Positions 51,982 through 61,961 of a stretch of DNA of 64,000 nucleotides are shown here, in pieces. The position numbers and the translations under genes were made by a program. Below the pieces are notes generated by a model. The model saw only the letters and a program-made list of their open reading frames with translations, was not told the origin of the DNA and did not search any database. How positions within the stretch are numbered: the stretch's first letter is position 1; each line of letters starts with the position of its first letter. This DNA comes from Silanimonas lenta DSM 16282 (GTDB lineage Bacteria; Pseudomonadota; Gammaproteobacteria; Xanthomonadales; Xanthomonadaceae): assembly GCF_000429065.1 (NCBI RefSeq), contig NZ_KE386845.1:216781-280780 (forward strand), read 5' to 3'.

Positions 51982-54774
51982 TCAATGGCCTGCGATGGGG
52001 CCACCGGCCAGCGGACGGTGGCCCTCGGCATCGATGGCCCGCTCTGCCTCGGCCAGGAAGCGGCGGCGGAAGTCTCCGGGCGGCAACCGGGCGAGGCCCG
52101 TCCGGCAGGCGTTCAGGGCCGCTCCTGCCTGGGAGAACGCCCCGACGGCCATGGCCAGCCGGCTGCGCACGCACTGGGCAATGGCCCGCCGTGGGTGCGC
52201 CTCGGGCAGTTCCCGACGGGCCAGGATCTCGAAAGCCTCCAGTTCGCGCTGCGCCTCGGGCAGGCGGCCCAGGGCCAGCAGGGCCTGGGCCCAGAGCTCG
52301 TGCAGGTCGAGGGCACGCCCGGGCTGCTCGGCGAGCAGGGGCTCGGCGGCGAACCGCAGTTCGGCGAGCAGGCGTTCCGCGCCCCGGCGTTCGCCGAGCC
52401 GAGCCTGGGCCCGGGCCAGTTCCGAGCCTGCCAGCAGGGTCCAGGCATGGTCCCTGCCCAGCGTGGCGGCCCAGCCACGATGGGCATGGGTAAACTGCCG
52501 CGCTGCCTCGGCCTCGTCGCCCCGGGCGAGGGCCACGAGTCCGCGCCGGTAAGCCACGGCCAGGGTGTCCGGGTGCTCCGGCCCGAGTCGGGCGAGCACC
52601 ACCGATTCCATGCGGTCCAGCACGGCCTCGGCCTCGACCAGCCGGCCGGAGCGGGCCAAAGCCTCGGCAAAGTCGGCCAGGGCCCAGGCCGTGCTCGGGT
52701 GCTCCATCCCGAACCGTTCCTCCTGCCGCGCCACCAGCGCCCGGAACGAGGCCACGGCCGCCGCGTCCTCGCCGAGCCGGCTCTGGCACAGGCCGAGGAA
52801 CCAGTAGGCCTCGGCCTCAGCGGCAGGCGGAAGGGGTTCGCGCCGGACCCGAGCATCGACCAGGGGCCGCAGGGCATCGACCGCGGCGCCGCAGCGGCCG
52901 GCGGCATGGTCGAGCTTGGCCCGCTCGACACGGCCGGCATCGCTCACCCGGCCGCGGGCGGCGAGCTCCAGAGCATCGCCGCGGTCGCAGGCCTCGGTGG
53001 CTTCGACGAGCCGCCCGGCCTGCCGTTCGAGGTGGCAGAGCCGGCGGTAGTGCACCGCCTGCTCCGCCCCCTCCGTGGCGCTGGCCGTCTCCAGCGCAGC
53101 GATCGCCTCGCGCTGGTGGGCCGCCGCCCTGGCGTAGGCGCCCCAGGCCTCGTAGGCCCCGGCCACGGCCAGATGCACCGCCGCCGCGGTGGCCGGCCGG
53201 TCGCCGAGCCGCTGGCCGATGCGCTCGGCGGCGGCATCCAGGGAGGCCCGCAGGCTGATGGCGCGGTCGCCGCCGCGGTAGGGGTCCCCCCGGCTCAGCA
53301 CATCCTCGGTGAGGAAGGCCAGCACCGCCTGTGCCTCCTCACGCCGCGCCCGCTCCTGCGTCCGCGCCTCGAGGGCCAGCCAGCCGGCGAAGGCCGCCAC
53401 GCCGAGGCCCAGCACCAGGGCCACGGTGGCTGCGCCCAGCAGGCGCAGGCGGCTGGCCTGGCGCCGCAGCTGCTGCTCTGCCGCCCGCTGCCGGGCCTCG
53501 GCCGCCGCCTGCCGGCACCGGGCTTCGTGGCGCTGGGGCAGCTCGCGCAGGTGCCGTGCCAGCTGGCTCGCCCCCAACGTGCGCTCATCGGGGCGGAGGG
53601 CCGCCAGGACGCGGATGTCCTCGCGCAGCAGGGGGTCCTCCACCTCGCTCTCCCAGCCCGGGGCCAGCGGCCGCCGGAGATCCCCCACCACCATCTGGTA
53701 GAGCAGCACGCCAAGGGCGAAAAGATCGCTGCGCTGGGTGGCGATGCCCCCGGCCAGCACCTCGGGCGCCAGATGCAGCGCATGGTGGGCCCGCAGCCAC
53801 TCGGCACGGGCGGTGGGTTCCAGCAGTTCGGCCTCCGGCGGGCGTTCGCCGGCCAAGGTGATCGGCGTGGCATGGCCGCCGCCCAGGCCCCCCAGCACCA
53901 GGCGCCAGCCCGAAGGCAGTTCGGCCTCGGGACGCAGGAACAGGTTGCCCGGCCGCAGGTCCTGATGCACCACGCCGGCGGCATGCAGTTCGCCCACGGT
54001 CTCGGCGAGCTGGGCCAGGAGTTCCAGGCGCTGATCCAGCGGCAGCAGGCCGCGCAGCATCTGCCCCAGCATCCAGCGCGGCAGGTCGCCGGATTCGTAG
54101 TAGGGGTATTCGAAGAAGAACGGCGGCTCCTCCAGCCGCCACGACAGCAGCGGGGCCAGGCCGCGCAGGTCGCGCCGGGCCGCCGCGAGATGGCGCTGCA
54201 GGGCCACTTCGCGGCGCACCTGGGCGAGGCCCTCCTCGCTCACCGCGAGCTTCACCACCCGCGGCGCCAGGCCGGCGGAGGATTCCGCCAGCAGGGTGAG
54301 GCAGGGGCCGCCCTCGCCGAGCAGCCGGGTGAAGGTCCAGCCCTCGCGCCCCGGCACCGGGCGCCCCACCCAGGCCGCGCCGGGTTCTCCGTGCGGGGGG
54401 GCGCCGGCCGCGGCCTCCAGCCACTGCACCTCGCCCGCCCAGCGGTAGCCATAGCCGTGCACCGACTGCAGGGGCGCACCGGCCAGTTCGCCAAGCTCGC
54501 GCCGCAGGCGGCTGATGGCCTTGGCCAGCGAGTTCTCCGACACCACCCGGCCGGGCCAGCCGGCCTCCAGCAGGTCGTCCTTGCCCACCACCTGCCCGGC
54601 GCGCAGCAGCAGGGCCAGCAGCACCTCGTAGGAGGAGCGGTCGAGTGCCAGCGGCACCCCGGCCACCCGCACTTGGGCCGTGCGCAGGTCGAGCTCGGCC
54701 CCGGGCCAACGCAGCCGCCCTGCCCCACGCCCCGCGGCGGCCGCGGGCGCCCCCTCCCCCGCCCCCTGGTTCAC
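51982..54774 (-). CDS. Winged-helix / kinase-like / transmembrane / TPR fusion protein
   Basis: The 930-residue protein starts at GTG 54774. Residues about 20-110 are an OmpR-type DNA-binding winged helix ([23 protein letters not shown] ending VHGYGYRW; segments described separately). A kinase-like domain follows (about 145-400): glycine-rich [20 protein letters not shown] lysine and the loop HQDLRPGN (~267), but the DFG site reads GGLGGG, so metal binding and catalysis are probably lost. One membrane span (~440-464) separates it from a long TPR-like C-terminal region (~480-930). It looks like a ToxR/CadC-style membrane-bound regulator with a pseudokinase. Its start overlaps the upstream small winged-helix gene. 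Confidence 0.85.
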   Translation of the reverse strand: MNQGAGEGAPAAAAGRGAGRLRWPGAELDLRTAQVRVAGVPLALDRSSYEVLLALLLRAGQVVGKDDLLEAGWPGRVVSENSLAKAISRLRRELGELAGAPLQSVHGYGYRWAGEVQWLEAAAGAPPHGEPGAAWVGRPVPGREGWTFTRLLGEGGPCLTLLAESSAGLAPRVVKLAVSEEGLAQVRREVALQRHLAAARRDLRGLAPLLSWRLEEPPFFFEYPYYESGDLPRWMLGQMLRGLLPLDQRLELLAQLAETVGELHAAGVVHQDLRPGNLFLRPEAELPSGWRLVLGGLGGGHATPITLAGERPPEAELLEPTARAEWLRAHHALHLAPEVLAGGIATQRSDLFALGVLLYQMVVGDLRRPLAPGWESEVEDPLLREDIRVLAALRPDERTLGASQLARHLRELPQRHEARCRQAAAEARQRAAEQQLRRQASRLRLLGAATVALVLGLGVAAFAGWLALEARTQERARREEAQAVLAFLTEDVLSRGDPYRGGDRAISLRASLDAAAERIGQRLGDRPATAAAVHLAVAGAYEAWGAYARAAAHQREAIAALETASATEGAEQAVHYRRLCHLERQAGRLVEATEACDRGDALELAARGRVSDAGRVERAKLDHAAGRCGAAVDALRPLVDARVRREPLPPAAEAEAYWFLGLCQSRLGEDAAAVASFRALVARQEERFGMEHPSTAWALADFAEALARSGRLVEAEAVLDRMESVVLARLGPEHPDTLAVAYRRGLVALARGDEAEAARQFTHAHRGWAATLGRDHAWTLLAGSELARAQARLGERRGAERLLAELRFAAEPLLAEQPGRALDLHELWAQALLALGRLPEAQRELEAFEILARRELPEAHPRRAIAQCVRSRLAMAVGAFSQAGAALNACRTGLARLPPGDFRRRFLAEAERAIDAEGHRPLAGGPIAGH

Positions 54775-55193
54775 CGCGCCCCCTGCACCACCAGGCCGAT
54801 CAGGTCACCGATCCGGCAGTGCTGCTCCAGCGGGTGGCGCAGCGGCAGGGAGAGATCGAGGCGGTAGCGGTTGCGCCGGCCCTCGCGCTCGCGGGTCAGC
54901 ACGCCGGCGGCTTCCAGTTCGGCGACGATGCGCTGCACTGCGCGCTCGGTGATGCCGACCTGGGCCGCCACATCGCGCAGGGTCTGCTCCGGATCGGCGG
55001 CAAGGCAGACCAACACATGGGTGTGGTTGCTGAGGAAGGTCCAGCCGGCGGCCGGGGGCTCAGCGGCCGCCGCAGACCCGGACGGCGGCGCGCGGTGCGA
55101 ACGGCCCTGCTTCGCCGCCGCGCGCCCTCCGGGTTTCACGCCAGCCTCACCCCGGGGCTTGCCCCGAGGTACTTTTCGCGCTTCAATATTCAC
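54771..55193 (-). CDS. Small winged-helix transcriptional regulator
   Basis: The recognisable core is a MarR/ArsR-type winged helix at the C-terminus: [20 protein letters not shown] as helix-turn-helix and [17 protein letters not shown] as wing. The N-terminal ~50 residues are basic, Ala/Pro-rich and of unclear status, so the start is uncertain: GTG 55193 is used here, a TTG at 55223 and a GTG nearer the core are options. Its stop overlaps the GTG of the winged-helix/kinase gene (GTGA at 54771-54774), implying coupled production of two DNA-binding proteins. It is divergent from icd and only ~30 bp from its start, so icd is an obvious candidate target. Confidence 0.75.
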   Translation of the reverse strand: MNIEARKVPRGKPRGEAGVKPGGRAAAKQGRSHRAPPSGSAAAAEPPAAGWTFLSNHTHVLVCLAADPEQTLRDVAAQVGITERAVQRIVAELEAAGVLTREREGRRNRYRLDLSLPLRHPLEQHCRIGDLIGLVVQGAR

Positions 55194-55222
55194 GACACTT
55201 TTTTCGTGTTTTGGAGATCGCA

Positions 55223-56734
55223 ATGTCCGCCGTCCTCGCCGAATCCGCCGCTCCCGTCCACTACGTCCCCGCCCGGCTGCCCGCCACCACCGTGCCGGTG
55301 GCTGCCGGCGACGGCATCGGGCCCGAGATCATGGAGGCCACGCTCGCCATCCTGCGCGCCGCCGATCCCGCGCTCAGCTTCCACCATGTCACCGTGGGCC
55401 TCAAGGCCTACGAATCCGGGCTGATGGCCGGCATCGGCGAGGACACCTGGAAGGCCATCGAGGCGCACAGGGTGCTCCTCAAGGGCCCGATCACCACGCC
55501 ACAGGGCGGCGGTTACAAGTCGGTGAACGTCACCCTGCGCAAGACCCTGGGGCTGTACGCCAACCTGCGCCCCTGCGTGTCCTACCACCCCTACGTGCGC
55601 GCCCTGCACCCACGGATGGACGTGGTGATCGTGCGCGAGAACGAGGAAGACACCTACGCCGGCATCGAGCACCGGCAGAGCGACGAGGTGGTGCAGTGCC
55701 TGAAGCTGATCACCCGCCCGGGCTGCGAGCGCATCGTGCGCTACGCCTTCGAGTACGCCCGCGCGCATGGGCGGAAGAAGGTCACCTGCATGACCAAGGA
55801 CAACATCATGAAGCTCACCGACGGCCTGTTCCACCGGGTCTTCGACGAGATCGCGCCGCAGTATCCGGAGATCGAGGCCAACCACATGATCATCGACATC
55901 GGCACCGCGCGCATCGCCAGCCGCCCGACCGATTTCGACGTGGTGGTGACCCCCAACCTCTACGGCGACATCCTCTCCGACGTCGCGGCCGAAGTGGCCG
56001 GTTCCATCGGGCTTGCCGGCTCGTCCAACATCGGCCATGGCTGTGCCATGTTCGAGGCGGTGCATGGCTCGGCCCCGGACATCGCCGGGCGCGATATCGC
56101 CAATCCCTCGGGCCTGCTGCTCTCGGCGGTGATGATGCTGGTGCACCTCGGCCGCGCGAAGCCGGCCACCGACATCCACAATGCCTGGCTGTGCGCGCTC
56201 GAGGATGGCGTGCACACCGCCGACATCTTCCGCGAGGGCAGCAGCACCCGGAAGGTCGGCACCCGCGATTTCGCCCGCGCCGTGATCGAGCGCCTGGGGC
56301 GTCGCCCGGCGAAGATGGCCGCGGTGGCCTACCCGGAGCGCGAGCCAGACTCGCTGGTGCACCCCGATGTGAGCCTCCCGCCGCGCACGCCGGCGCAGAA
56401 GGCCCTGGTGGGCGTGGACGTGTTCCTCAACTGGGACAGCCCCACCCGCGATCCCAACGAACTCGGGGCCGCCCTGGAGGCGCTGGCCGGCGAAGAGTTC
56501 CGCCTCGCCCTGATCACCAACCGCGGCGTGAAGGTCTACCCGGACGGCAATCCGCAGACCCTGCGCACCGACCACTGGCGCTGCCGCTTCCCGGCCAGGG
56601 GCGAGCGGGTCGATGGCCAGGCCATCTCGCGCCTGCTGCTGCGCATCGCCGAGGCCGGCTTCGACGCGGTGAAGACCGAGAACCTCTACACCTTCGACGG
56701 CGTGCGCGGCTACTCGCAGGCGCAGGGCGAGTAA
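55223..56734 (+). CDS. icd: Isocitrate dehydrogenase, type II, predicted NAD-specific
   Basis: From ATG 55223 (GGAG 8 nt ahead) the protein is 503 residues. Substrate residues [18 protein letters not shown] and metal aspartates in the YGDILSD segment are present. The cofactor loop reads [15 protein letters not shown]: Asp and Ile occupy the places of the Lys and Tyr that select NADP in E. coli Icd, so NAD use is predicted. The extra C-terminal ~150 residues fit the longer type II enzymes. It is divergent from the small winged-helix regulator, and an AT-rich stretch (55180-55215) before it should hold the promoter. It feeds 2-oxoglutarate to the TCA cycle. Confidence 0.95.
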   Translation: MSAVLAESAAPVHYVPARLPATTVPVAAGDGIGPEIMEATLAILRAADPALSFHHVTVGLKAYESGLMAGIGEDTWKAIEAHRVLLKGPITTPQGGGYKSVNVTLRKTLGLYANLRPCVSYHPYVRALHPRMDVVIVRENEEDTYAGIEHRQSDEVVQCLKLITRPGCERIVRYAFEYARAHGRKKVTCMTKDNIMKLTDGLFHRVFDEIAPQYPEIEANHMIIDIGTARIASRPTDFDVVVTPNLYGDILSDVAAEVAGSIGLAGSSNIGHGCAMFEAVHGSAPDIAGRDIANPSGLLLSAVMMLVHLGRAKPATDIHNAWLCALEDGVHTADIFREGSSTRKVGTRDFARAVIERLGRRPAKMAAVAYPEREPDSLVHPDVSLPPRTPAQKALVGVDVFLNWDSPTRDPNELGAALEALAGEEFRLALITNRGVKVYPDGNPQTLRTDHWRCRFPARGERVDGQAISRLLLRIAEAGFDAVKTENLYTFDGVRGYSQAQGE

Positions 56735-56744
56735 GCGCCCCGCC

Positions 56745-58139
56745 TCAGAGCGGGGCCGGCTGGGCGATCTGCGCCTGCTTGCGGACGATGAGCATCGCGA
56801 TCTCCAGCGACTGCTCGTAGTTCAGGCGCGGATCGACGGTGCTGCGGTAATCGCGGGCGAGATCGGCATCGGCCAGCTCGCGCGCGCCGCCGGTGCACTC
56901 GGTGACGTTCTCGCCGGTGAGCTCGAGATGCACGCCGGCCAGCCGGGTGCCGGCCGCGGCATGGGCGTCGAAGGCCTGCTCCACCTCGGCGCGGATGTTC
57001 TCGAAACGCCGCGTCTTGTAGCCGCTGGCCGCGGTCTCGGTATTCCCGTGCATCGGATCGCACATCCAGGCCACACGCCGGCCTTCGCGCTTCATCGCCT
57101 CCAGCAGCGGCGGCAGGGCCTCCAGCACCCTGCCGGCACCCATGCGGTGGATGTAGACCAGCCGGCCCGGCTCGTTGCCCGGGTTCAGGGCCTCGGCAAG
57201 GCGCAGGGCCTGGTCGGGGGTCACCGAAGGGCCGAGCTTCACCCCGATCGGGTTGCGGATGCCGCGGAAGTACTCCACGTGGGCACCGTCGAGCTGCGCC
57301 GTGCGCATGCCGATCCAGGGGAAGTGCGTGCTGAGGTTGAACCAGCCCCACTGCCGCGGCACCTGGCGGGTCATCGCCTCCTCGTAGGGCAGCAGCAGGG
57401 CCTCGTGCGAGGTGTAGAACTCCACCCGGTTCAGGCTGTCGATCGAGCTGCCGGTCACCGTCTCCATGAAGCGCACGGCATCGCCGATGCCGTCCACCAT
57501 CTTCTGGTACTCCTCGGCGAGCGGCGAGCGTGCCACCCAGCCCAGATCCCAGTACTCCGGGTGGTGCAGGTCGGCAAACCCGCCATCGATCAGGGCCCGC
57601 ACGAAGTTCATGGTCATGGCCGAGCGGGCATGGCCCTTCACCATGCGCCGCGGGTCGGGCGTGCGCGCCTCGGGGGTGAACTCCGGGGCATTGATGAAAT
57701 CGCCGCGGTAGCTCGGCAGGCTCACGCCGTCGCGCTCCTCCATGTCGGCGGAGCGCGGCTTGGCGTACTGCCCGGCGAAGCGGCCGATGCGCACCACCGG
57801 CAGGCGCAGGCCGTGCACCAGCACCAGGCTCATCTGCAGCAGCACCTTGAGGCGGTTCGAGATGGTGCCGCTCTCGCACTCGGCGAAGCTCTCGGCGCAG
57901 TCGCCGCCCTGCAGGATGAAGCGCTTGCCGGCCTCGGCCTCGGCGAGCTGGCGGCGCAGCGCCAGCACCTCCCAGGAAGTGACGAGCGGCGGCAGGGCCT
58001 GCAGCTCGGCCAGCACGCCCTCGAGGGCGGCGGCATCGGGGTAGCTCGGCTGCTGCAGGGCCGGCTTGCCGCGCCACGACGAACGCGTCCAGCCCTCGGG
58101 CGCGTTGACGGGGGTGACGGGGCGGTCCTGCGCGTTCAT
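56745..58139 (-). CDS. 3-Deoxy-7-phosphoheptulonate synthase, class II
   Basis: The 464-residue enzyme makes DAHP from PEP and erythrose-4-phosphate, the first shikimate step. It is the class II (plant-type) form: GGDCAESFAECESGTISNRL, RIGRFAGQYAKPRS, WMCDPMHGNTE with metal/substrate residues and LTGENVTECTGG. Class I AroF/G/H motifs are absent. Cytosolic. Its 3' end faces icd, 10 bp apart. On the minus strand a CATAGT box lies about 31 nt before ATG 58139, a possible -10. Confidence 0.96.
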   Translation of the reverse strand: MNAQDRPVTPVNAPEGWTRSSWRGKPALQQPSYPDAAALEGVLAELQALPPLVTSWEVLALRRQLAEAEAGKRFILQGGDCAESFAECESGTISNRLKVLLQMSLVLVHGLRLPVVRIGRFAGQYAKPRSADMEERDGVSLPSYRGDFINAPEFTPEARTPDPRRMVKGHARSAMTMNFVRALIDGGFADLHHPEYWDLGWVARSPLAEEYQKMVDGIGDAVRFMETVTGSSIDSLNRVEFYTSHEALLLPYEEAMTRQVPRQWGWFNLSTHFPWIGMRTAQLDGAHVEYFRGIRNPIGVKLGPSVTPDQALRLAEALNPGNEPGRLVYIHRMGAGRVLEALPPLLEAMKREGRRVAWMCDPMHGNTETAASGYKTRRFENIRAEVEQAFDAHAAAGTRLAGVHLELTGENVTECTGGARELADADLARDYRSTVDPRLNYEQSLEIAMLIVRKQAQIAQPAPL

Positions 58140-58271
58140 CGTGGCTCTCGGAAAAGGAACGGCCTTCGACTATGCCACGCGGCGATTCGAGCCGCGACTC
58201 GAGGGCTTCGCCTGCTCATGACATCCAGCGATGAGCCATGCCGCGGCGGGCATGGCGGCCATGGGCCCGGC

Positions 58272-58781
58272 TCAGCGGCGGCGCAGCCCCGCCACCAGGG
58301 CCCCGGCACCGAGCAGCACGAAGCAGAACAGGGTCCAGGCCGGCATCGACAGGCCGAGGAAGGTCCAGTCGATCTTCGAGCAGTCGGCCGAACCCGACAG
58401 GGCCGTGGCCAGGGCATCGATCGGCCCCAGGGATTCCCACAGGTAGCCGAGGCCCATGCCGCCACAGCTGGCGAAGCCCGACGGCGGCTGCAGCTGTAGC
58501 CAGACATGGCGGCCGGCGACCAGGGCGCCCGCCAGGGCGAACAGGGCGGCGGCGATGCCATAGGCGGCACGCGCGCCGCGCCCGCGCGGGGCATGCAGCG
58601 CGCCCACGAGGCCGACGAGGCCGATCCCGGCGAAGGCGAATCGCTGCAGGATGCACAGCGGGCAGGGCAGCATGAACAGGCCGCGCTCGACGTACAGCGC
58701 ATAGCCGAGCAGCGCGGCGCAGACCGCGGCGCCGAAGGCCATCTGCCAGCGGAAGGGCCAGGCGAAGGGATTGGGCAGCAT
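58272..58781 (-). CDS. dsbB: Disulfide bond formation protein B
   Basis: From ATG 58781 the protein is 169 residues with four transmembrane helices. The first redox pair is Cys40-Cys43 in LPCPLCILQRF and the second is formed by Cys in FASCGGMG and SADCSKIDW, matching DsbB, which reoxidises DsbA and passes electrons to quinone. Longer frames upstream run through a region with no signal and are rejected. dsbA is not in the window. It lies downstream of the rplQ terminator on the same strand. Confidence 0.95.
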   Translation of the reverse strand: MLPNPFAWPFRWQMAFGAAVCAALLGYALYVERGLFMLPCPLCILQRFAFAGIGLVGLVGALHAPRGRGARAAYGIAAALFALAGALVAGRHVWLQLQPPSGFASCGGMGLGYLWESLGPIDALATALSGSADCSKIDWTFLGLSMPAWTLFCFVLLGAGALVAGLRRR

Positions 58782-58848
58782 CGGGCATTCCACGCAGTGG
58801 GTGAGGGAATTTGACCGCGCCCCGGAGGGAAGTTCCAGACGGGCAATG

Positions 58849-58876
58849 AAAAACCCCGGCCGAAGCCGGGGTTTTT
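58849..58876 (-). terminator. Terminator of the rpsM-rplQ operon
   Basis: A perfect 12-bp stem AAAAACCCCGGC/GCCGGGGTTTTT encloses a four-base loop that reads TTCG on the minus strand, 24 nt after the rplQ stop. The A-tract on one side and T-tract on the other make it active in both directions in principle. Confidence 0.93.
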
Positions 58877-58900
58877 CGGACGCGGCAGGAGAAGCCGGCC

Positions 58901-59287
58901 TTACTCGGCCGCCGCAGCCTCGCTGGCGCGCGGGCGGTCGACGAGCTCGACATAGGCCATCGGCGCATTGTCGCCGGGCCGGAAGCCGCACTTCAGGATG
59001 CGCAGGTAGCCGCCCGGACGGGCCTGGTAGCGGGGGCCCAGCTCGACGAACAGCTTGCCCACCGCTTCCTTGTCGCGCAGGCGGGCGAAGGCCAGGCGGC
59101 GGTTGGCCACGCCATCGGTCTTGGCCAGGGTGATGAGCGGCTCGGCGATGCGGCGCAGCTCCTTGGCCTTCGGCAGGGTGGTACGGATCAGCTCGTGCTT
59201 GAACAGCGACGAGGCCATGTTGCGGAACATCGCTTCGCGATGCGCGCTGGTGCGGCTGAACTTGCGGCCGGCGTTGAGGTGACGCAT
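58901..59287 (-). CDS. rplQ: 50S ribosomal protein L17
   Basis: The 128-residue protein opens with the universal L17 N-terminus [17 protein letters not shown] and [10 protein letters not shown], and contains [11 protein letters not shown]. It is the last gene of the alpha operon, following rpoA by 28 bp and ending at a strong hairpin. The C-terminus is Ala-rich (ASEAAAAE). Confidence 0.98.
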   Translation of the reverse strand: MRHLNAGRKFSRTSAHREAMFRNMASSLFKHELIRTTLPKAKELRRIAEPLITLAKTDGVANRRLAFARLRDKEAVGKLFVELGPRYQARPGGYLRILKCGFRPGDNAPMAYVELVDRPRASEAAAAE

Positions 59288-59315
59288 GGTCTGGGTTCCT
59301 TATGGATCGTGGGCC

Positions 59316-60314
59316 TTAGCCCATCATCACGCCCTGGGTGAGACCGGCCGGCGGCCAGTTCTCGAGCTTCATACCGAGCGAAAGGCCGCGCTGGGCCAGC
59401 ACTTCCTTGATCTCGGTGAGCGACTTCTTGCCCAGGTTCGGCGTCTTGAGCAGCTCCACTTCCGTGCGCTGGATCAGATCGCCGATGTAGTAGATGTTCT
59501 CGGCCTTGAGGCAGTTGGCCGAACGCACCGTCAGCTCGAGATCGTCGATCGGGCGCAGCAGAGTCGGATCGACACCGCCGGCCGCGCTCTTGCTCGAGGC
59601 CGGGCCACGGACGACGAAGTCACCGAACACCGAGAGCTGGTCGGTGAGGATGCTGGCCGCAGTGCGGATCGCCTCCTCGGCATCGATCGTGCCGTTGGTC
59701 TCGATGTCGAGCACCAGCTTGTCGAGGTCGGTGCGCTGCTCGACGCGGGCCGCCTCCACGGCGTAGGCCACGCGGCGGACCGGGGCGAAGCTGGCGTCCA
59801 GCATCAGCCGGCCGATGGCGCGCGCCTCCTCGTCCGGGCGGCGGCGGGCGGCGGCCGGCTGGTAGCCGAAGCCGCGCTCCACCTTGAGCCGCATGTTGAG
59901 CGAGGTGTCCTTGGTGAGCGTGCAGATCACGTGGTCGCCGTTGACGATCTCGACGTTGTGGTCGGCCTTGATGTCAGCGGCGGTGACCACGCCCGGCCCC
60001 TGCTTCTGCAGGCTGAGCATGGTCGAATCCACGTTGTGCATGCGGATCGCCACGTCCTTGAGGTTCAGCAGCACCTCGAGCACGTCCTCCTGCAGACCCT
60101 CGAGCGTGGTGTACTCGTGCAGCACGCCGTCGATCTCGACTTCGGTGATGGCGCAACCCGGGATCGAGGACAGCAGCACGCGGCGCAGCGCATTGCCGAT
60201 GGTGTGGCCATAGCCACGCTCCAGGGGCTCGATGACCACGCGCGCACGGGTCGTCGAAAGGCGCTCGATCTGCGGGCCCTTGGGCCGCAGCATCTGGATG
60301 GCAGTTACCGTCAT
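59316..60314 (-). CDS. rpoA: DNA-directed RNA polymerase subunit alpha
   Basis: The 332-residue subunit nucleates RNA polymerase assembly. The N-terminal domain has [21 protein letters not shown], and the C-terminal domain (about 245-315) has the DNA/activator-binding helices with [20 protein letters not shown]. From ATG 60314 it starts MTVTAIQML; the frame runs on into rpsD without meaning. It sits between rpsD and rplQ as usual. Confidence 0.98.
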   Translation of the reverse strand: MTVTAIQMLRPKGPQIERLSTTRARVVIEPLERGYGHTIGNALRRVLLSSIPGCAITEVEIDGVLHEYTTLEGLQEDVLEVLLNLKDVAIRMHNVDSTMLSLQKQGPGVVTAADIKADHNVEIVNGDHVICTLTKDTSLNMRLKVERGFGYQPAAARRRPDEEARAIGRLMLDASFAPVRRVAYAVEAARVEQRTDLDKLVLDIETNGTIDAEEAIRTAASILTDQLSVFGDFVVRGPASSKSAAGGVDPTLLRPIDDLELTVRSANCLKAENIYYIGDLIQRTEVELLKTPNLGKKSLTEIKEVLAQRGLSLGMKLENWPPAGLTQGVMMG

Positions 60315-60334
60315 GGGCGGCGTTCTCCGGAAGA

Positions 60335-60964
<630 letters not shown>

Positions 60965-60982
60965 GTGTTCTTCCCCTTGCCC

Positions 60983-61378
60983 TTAGACGCGACGCTTCTT
61001 GGGCGGACGGCAGCCGTTGTGCGGAATCGGCGTGACGTCGATGATGTTGGTCACCTTGTAGCCGACGTTGTTCAGCGCGCGCACCGAGGACTCACGGCCC
61101 GGGCCGGGGCCCTTGACGTGGACCTCGAGGGTCTTCAGCCCGTAGTCGAGCGCGGCCTTGCCGGCCTTTTCGGCGGCGACCTGCGCCGCGAACGGCGTCG
61201 ACTTGCGCGAGCCGCGGAAGCCGGCGCCACCCGAGGTGGCCCAGCTCAGGGTGTTGCCCTGGCGGTCGGTGATGGTGACGATGGTGTTGTTGAAGGACGC
61301 CTGGATGTGGGCGATGCCGTCGGTGACGACGCGCTTGACCTTCTTCTTGCCTTTGGTGGCGGCAGCCGGCTTGTTCAT
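60983..61378 (-). CDS. rpsK: 30S ribosomal protein S11
   Basis: The 131-residue protein has the S11 core [20 protein letters not shown] and [16 protein letters not shown] at the C-terminus. It forms part of the mRNA exit region of the 30S platform. It lies between rpsM and rpsD with 12- and 18-bp gaps. Confidence 0.98.
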   Translation of the reverse strand: MNKPAAATKGKKKVKRVVTDGIAHIQASFNNTIVTITDRQGNTLSWATSGGAGFRGSRKSTPFAAQVAAEKAGKAALDYGLKTLEVHVKGPGPGRESSVRALNNVGYKVTNIIDVTPIPHNGCRPPKKRRV

Positions 61379-61390
61379 CGGGGCTGATCC

Positions 61391-61747
61391 TTACTTCTTG
61401 ATGGCCTTGCGCGGGCCCTTGCGGGTCCGGGCGTTGGTGCGGGTGCGCTGGCCGCGCAGCGGCAGGCCGCGGCGGTGACGGACGCCCCGGTAGCAGCCGA
61501 GGTCCATCAGGCGCTTGATCGACATGCCCACCTCGCGGCGCAGATCGCCCTCGACGGTGTACTTGCCGACCTCGGCGCGCAGGCGCTCGATCTCCGGCTC
61601 CGACAGCTCACGGATCTTGGTCTGCGGGCTCACGCCCGCGGCTTCGCAGATCTGGCGGGAACGGGTACGCCCGATCCCATAGATGCTCTGCAGGCCCACC
61701 CAGACATGCTTCTGGACGGGCAGGTTCACACCCGCAATACGCGCCAT
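61391..61747 (-). CDS. rpsM: 30S ribosomal protein S13
   Basis: The 118-residue protein starts [19 protein letters not shown] at ATG 61747, with GGAGA ahead; the open frame continues upstream to 61825 into the leader. It contacts the 50S subunit and P-site tRNA, and has the C-terminal [19 protein letters not shown]. It is the first gene of a unit with its own probable promoter, since rpmJ, normally between secY and rpsM in enterobacteria, is missing. Confidence 0.98.
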   Translation of the reverse strand: MARIAGVNLPVQKHVWVGLQSIYGIGRTRSRQICEAAGVSPQTKIRELSEPEIERLRAEVGKYTVEGDLRREVGMSIKRLMDLGCYRGVRHRRGLPLRGQRTRTNARTRKGPRKAIKK

Positions 61748-61800
61748 GACGCGGTCTCCACTGGTTCTTGGCCGCCCAAGGCGGCTCGAAGGAATCGAAA

Positions 61801-61829
61801 ATTGTACACAGGCTCGGGGTTGCAATGAA
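61801..61829 (-). promoter_or_regulatory. Probable promoter of rpsM-rpsK-rpsD-rpoA-rplQ
   Basis: On the minus strand TTCATT (weak -35) and TACAAT (-10, 5 of 6) are 17 nt apart, giving a leader of about 47 nt before rpsM. Just upstream, CACCCCC/GGGGGTG (about 61833-61852) can pair into a hairpin and might attenuate read-through from secY. The rest of the 214-bp secY-rpsM gap holds no gene; rpmJ is absent. Confidence 0.5.
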
Positions 61830-61961
61830 GCCCACCCCCTGAAGGGGGGGTGAACCCGGCATGGGGAGTGTGCCCATGCTCCGGCGACGAACCGGGGTTG
61901 GCGGAAGAGCCCTGAAGGCCCTCTCGCCGCCCGCGCTACTCTGGCGCGGGCCCGCCTCGGT

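Noticed and set aside
51985-54867. A 960-codon open plus-strand frame opposite the winged-helix/kinase gene
   Set aside because: The minus strand encodes recognisable domains; the plus frame is Gln/Gly/Ala-rich without domains.
61748-61961. A short rpmJ gene or tRNA in the secY-rpsM gap
   Set aside because: No frame with the L36 pattern of Lys/Arg and three Cys plus His is found on either strand, and no cloverleaf can be drawn.
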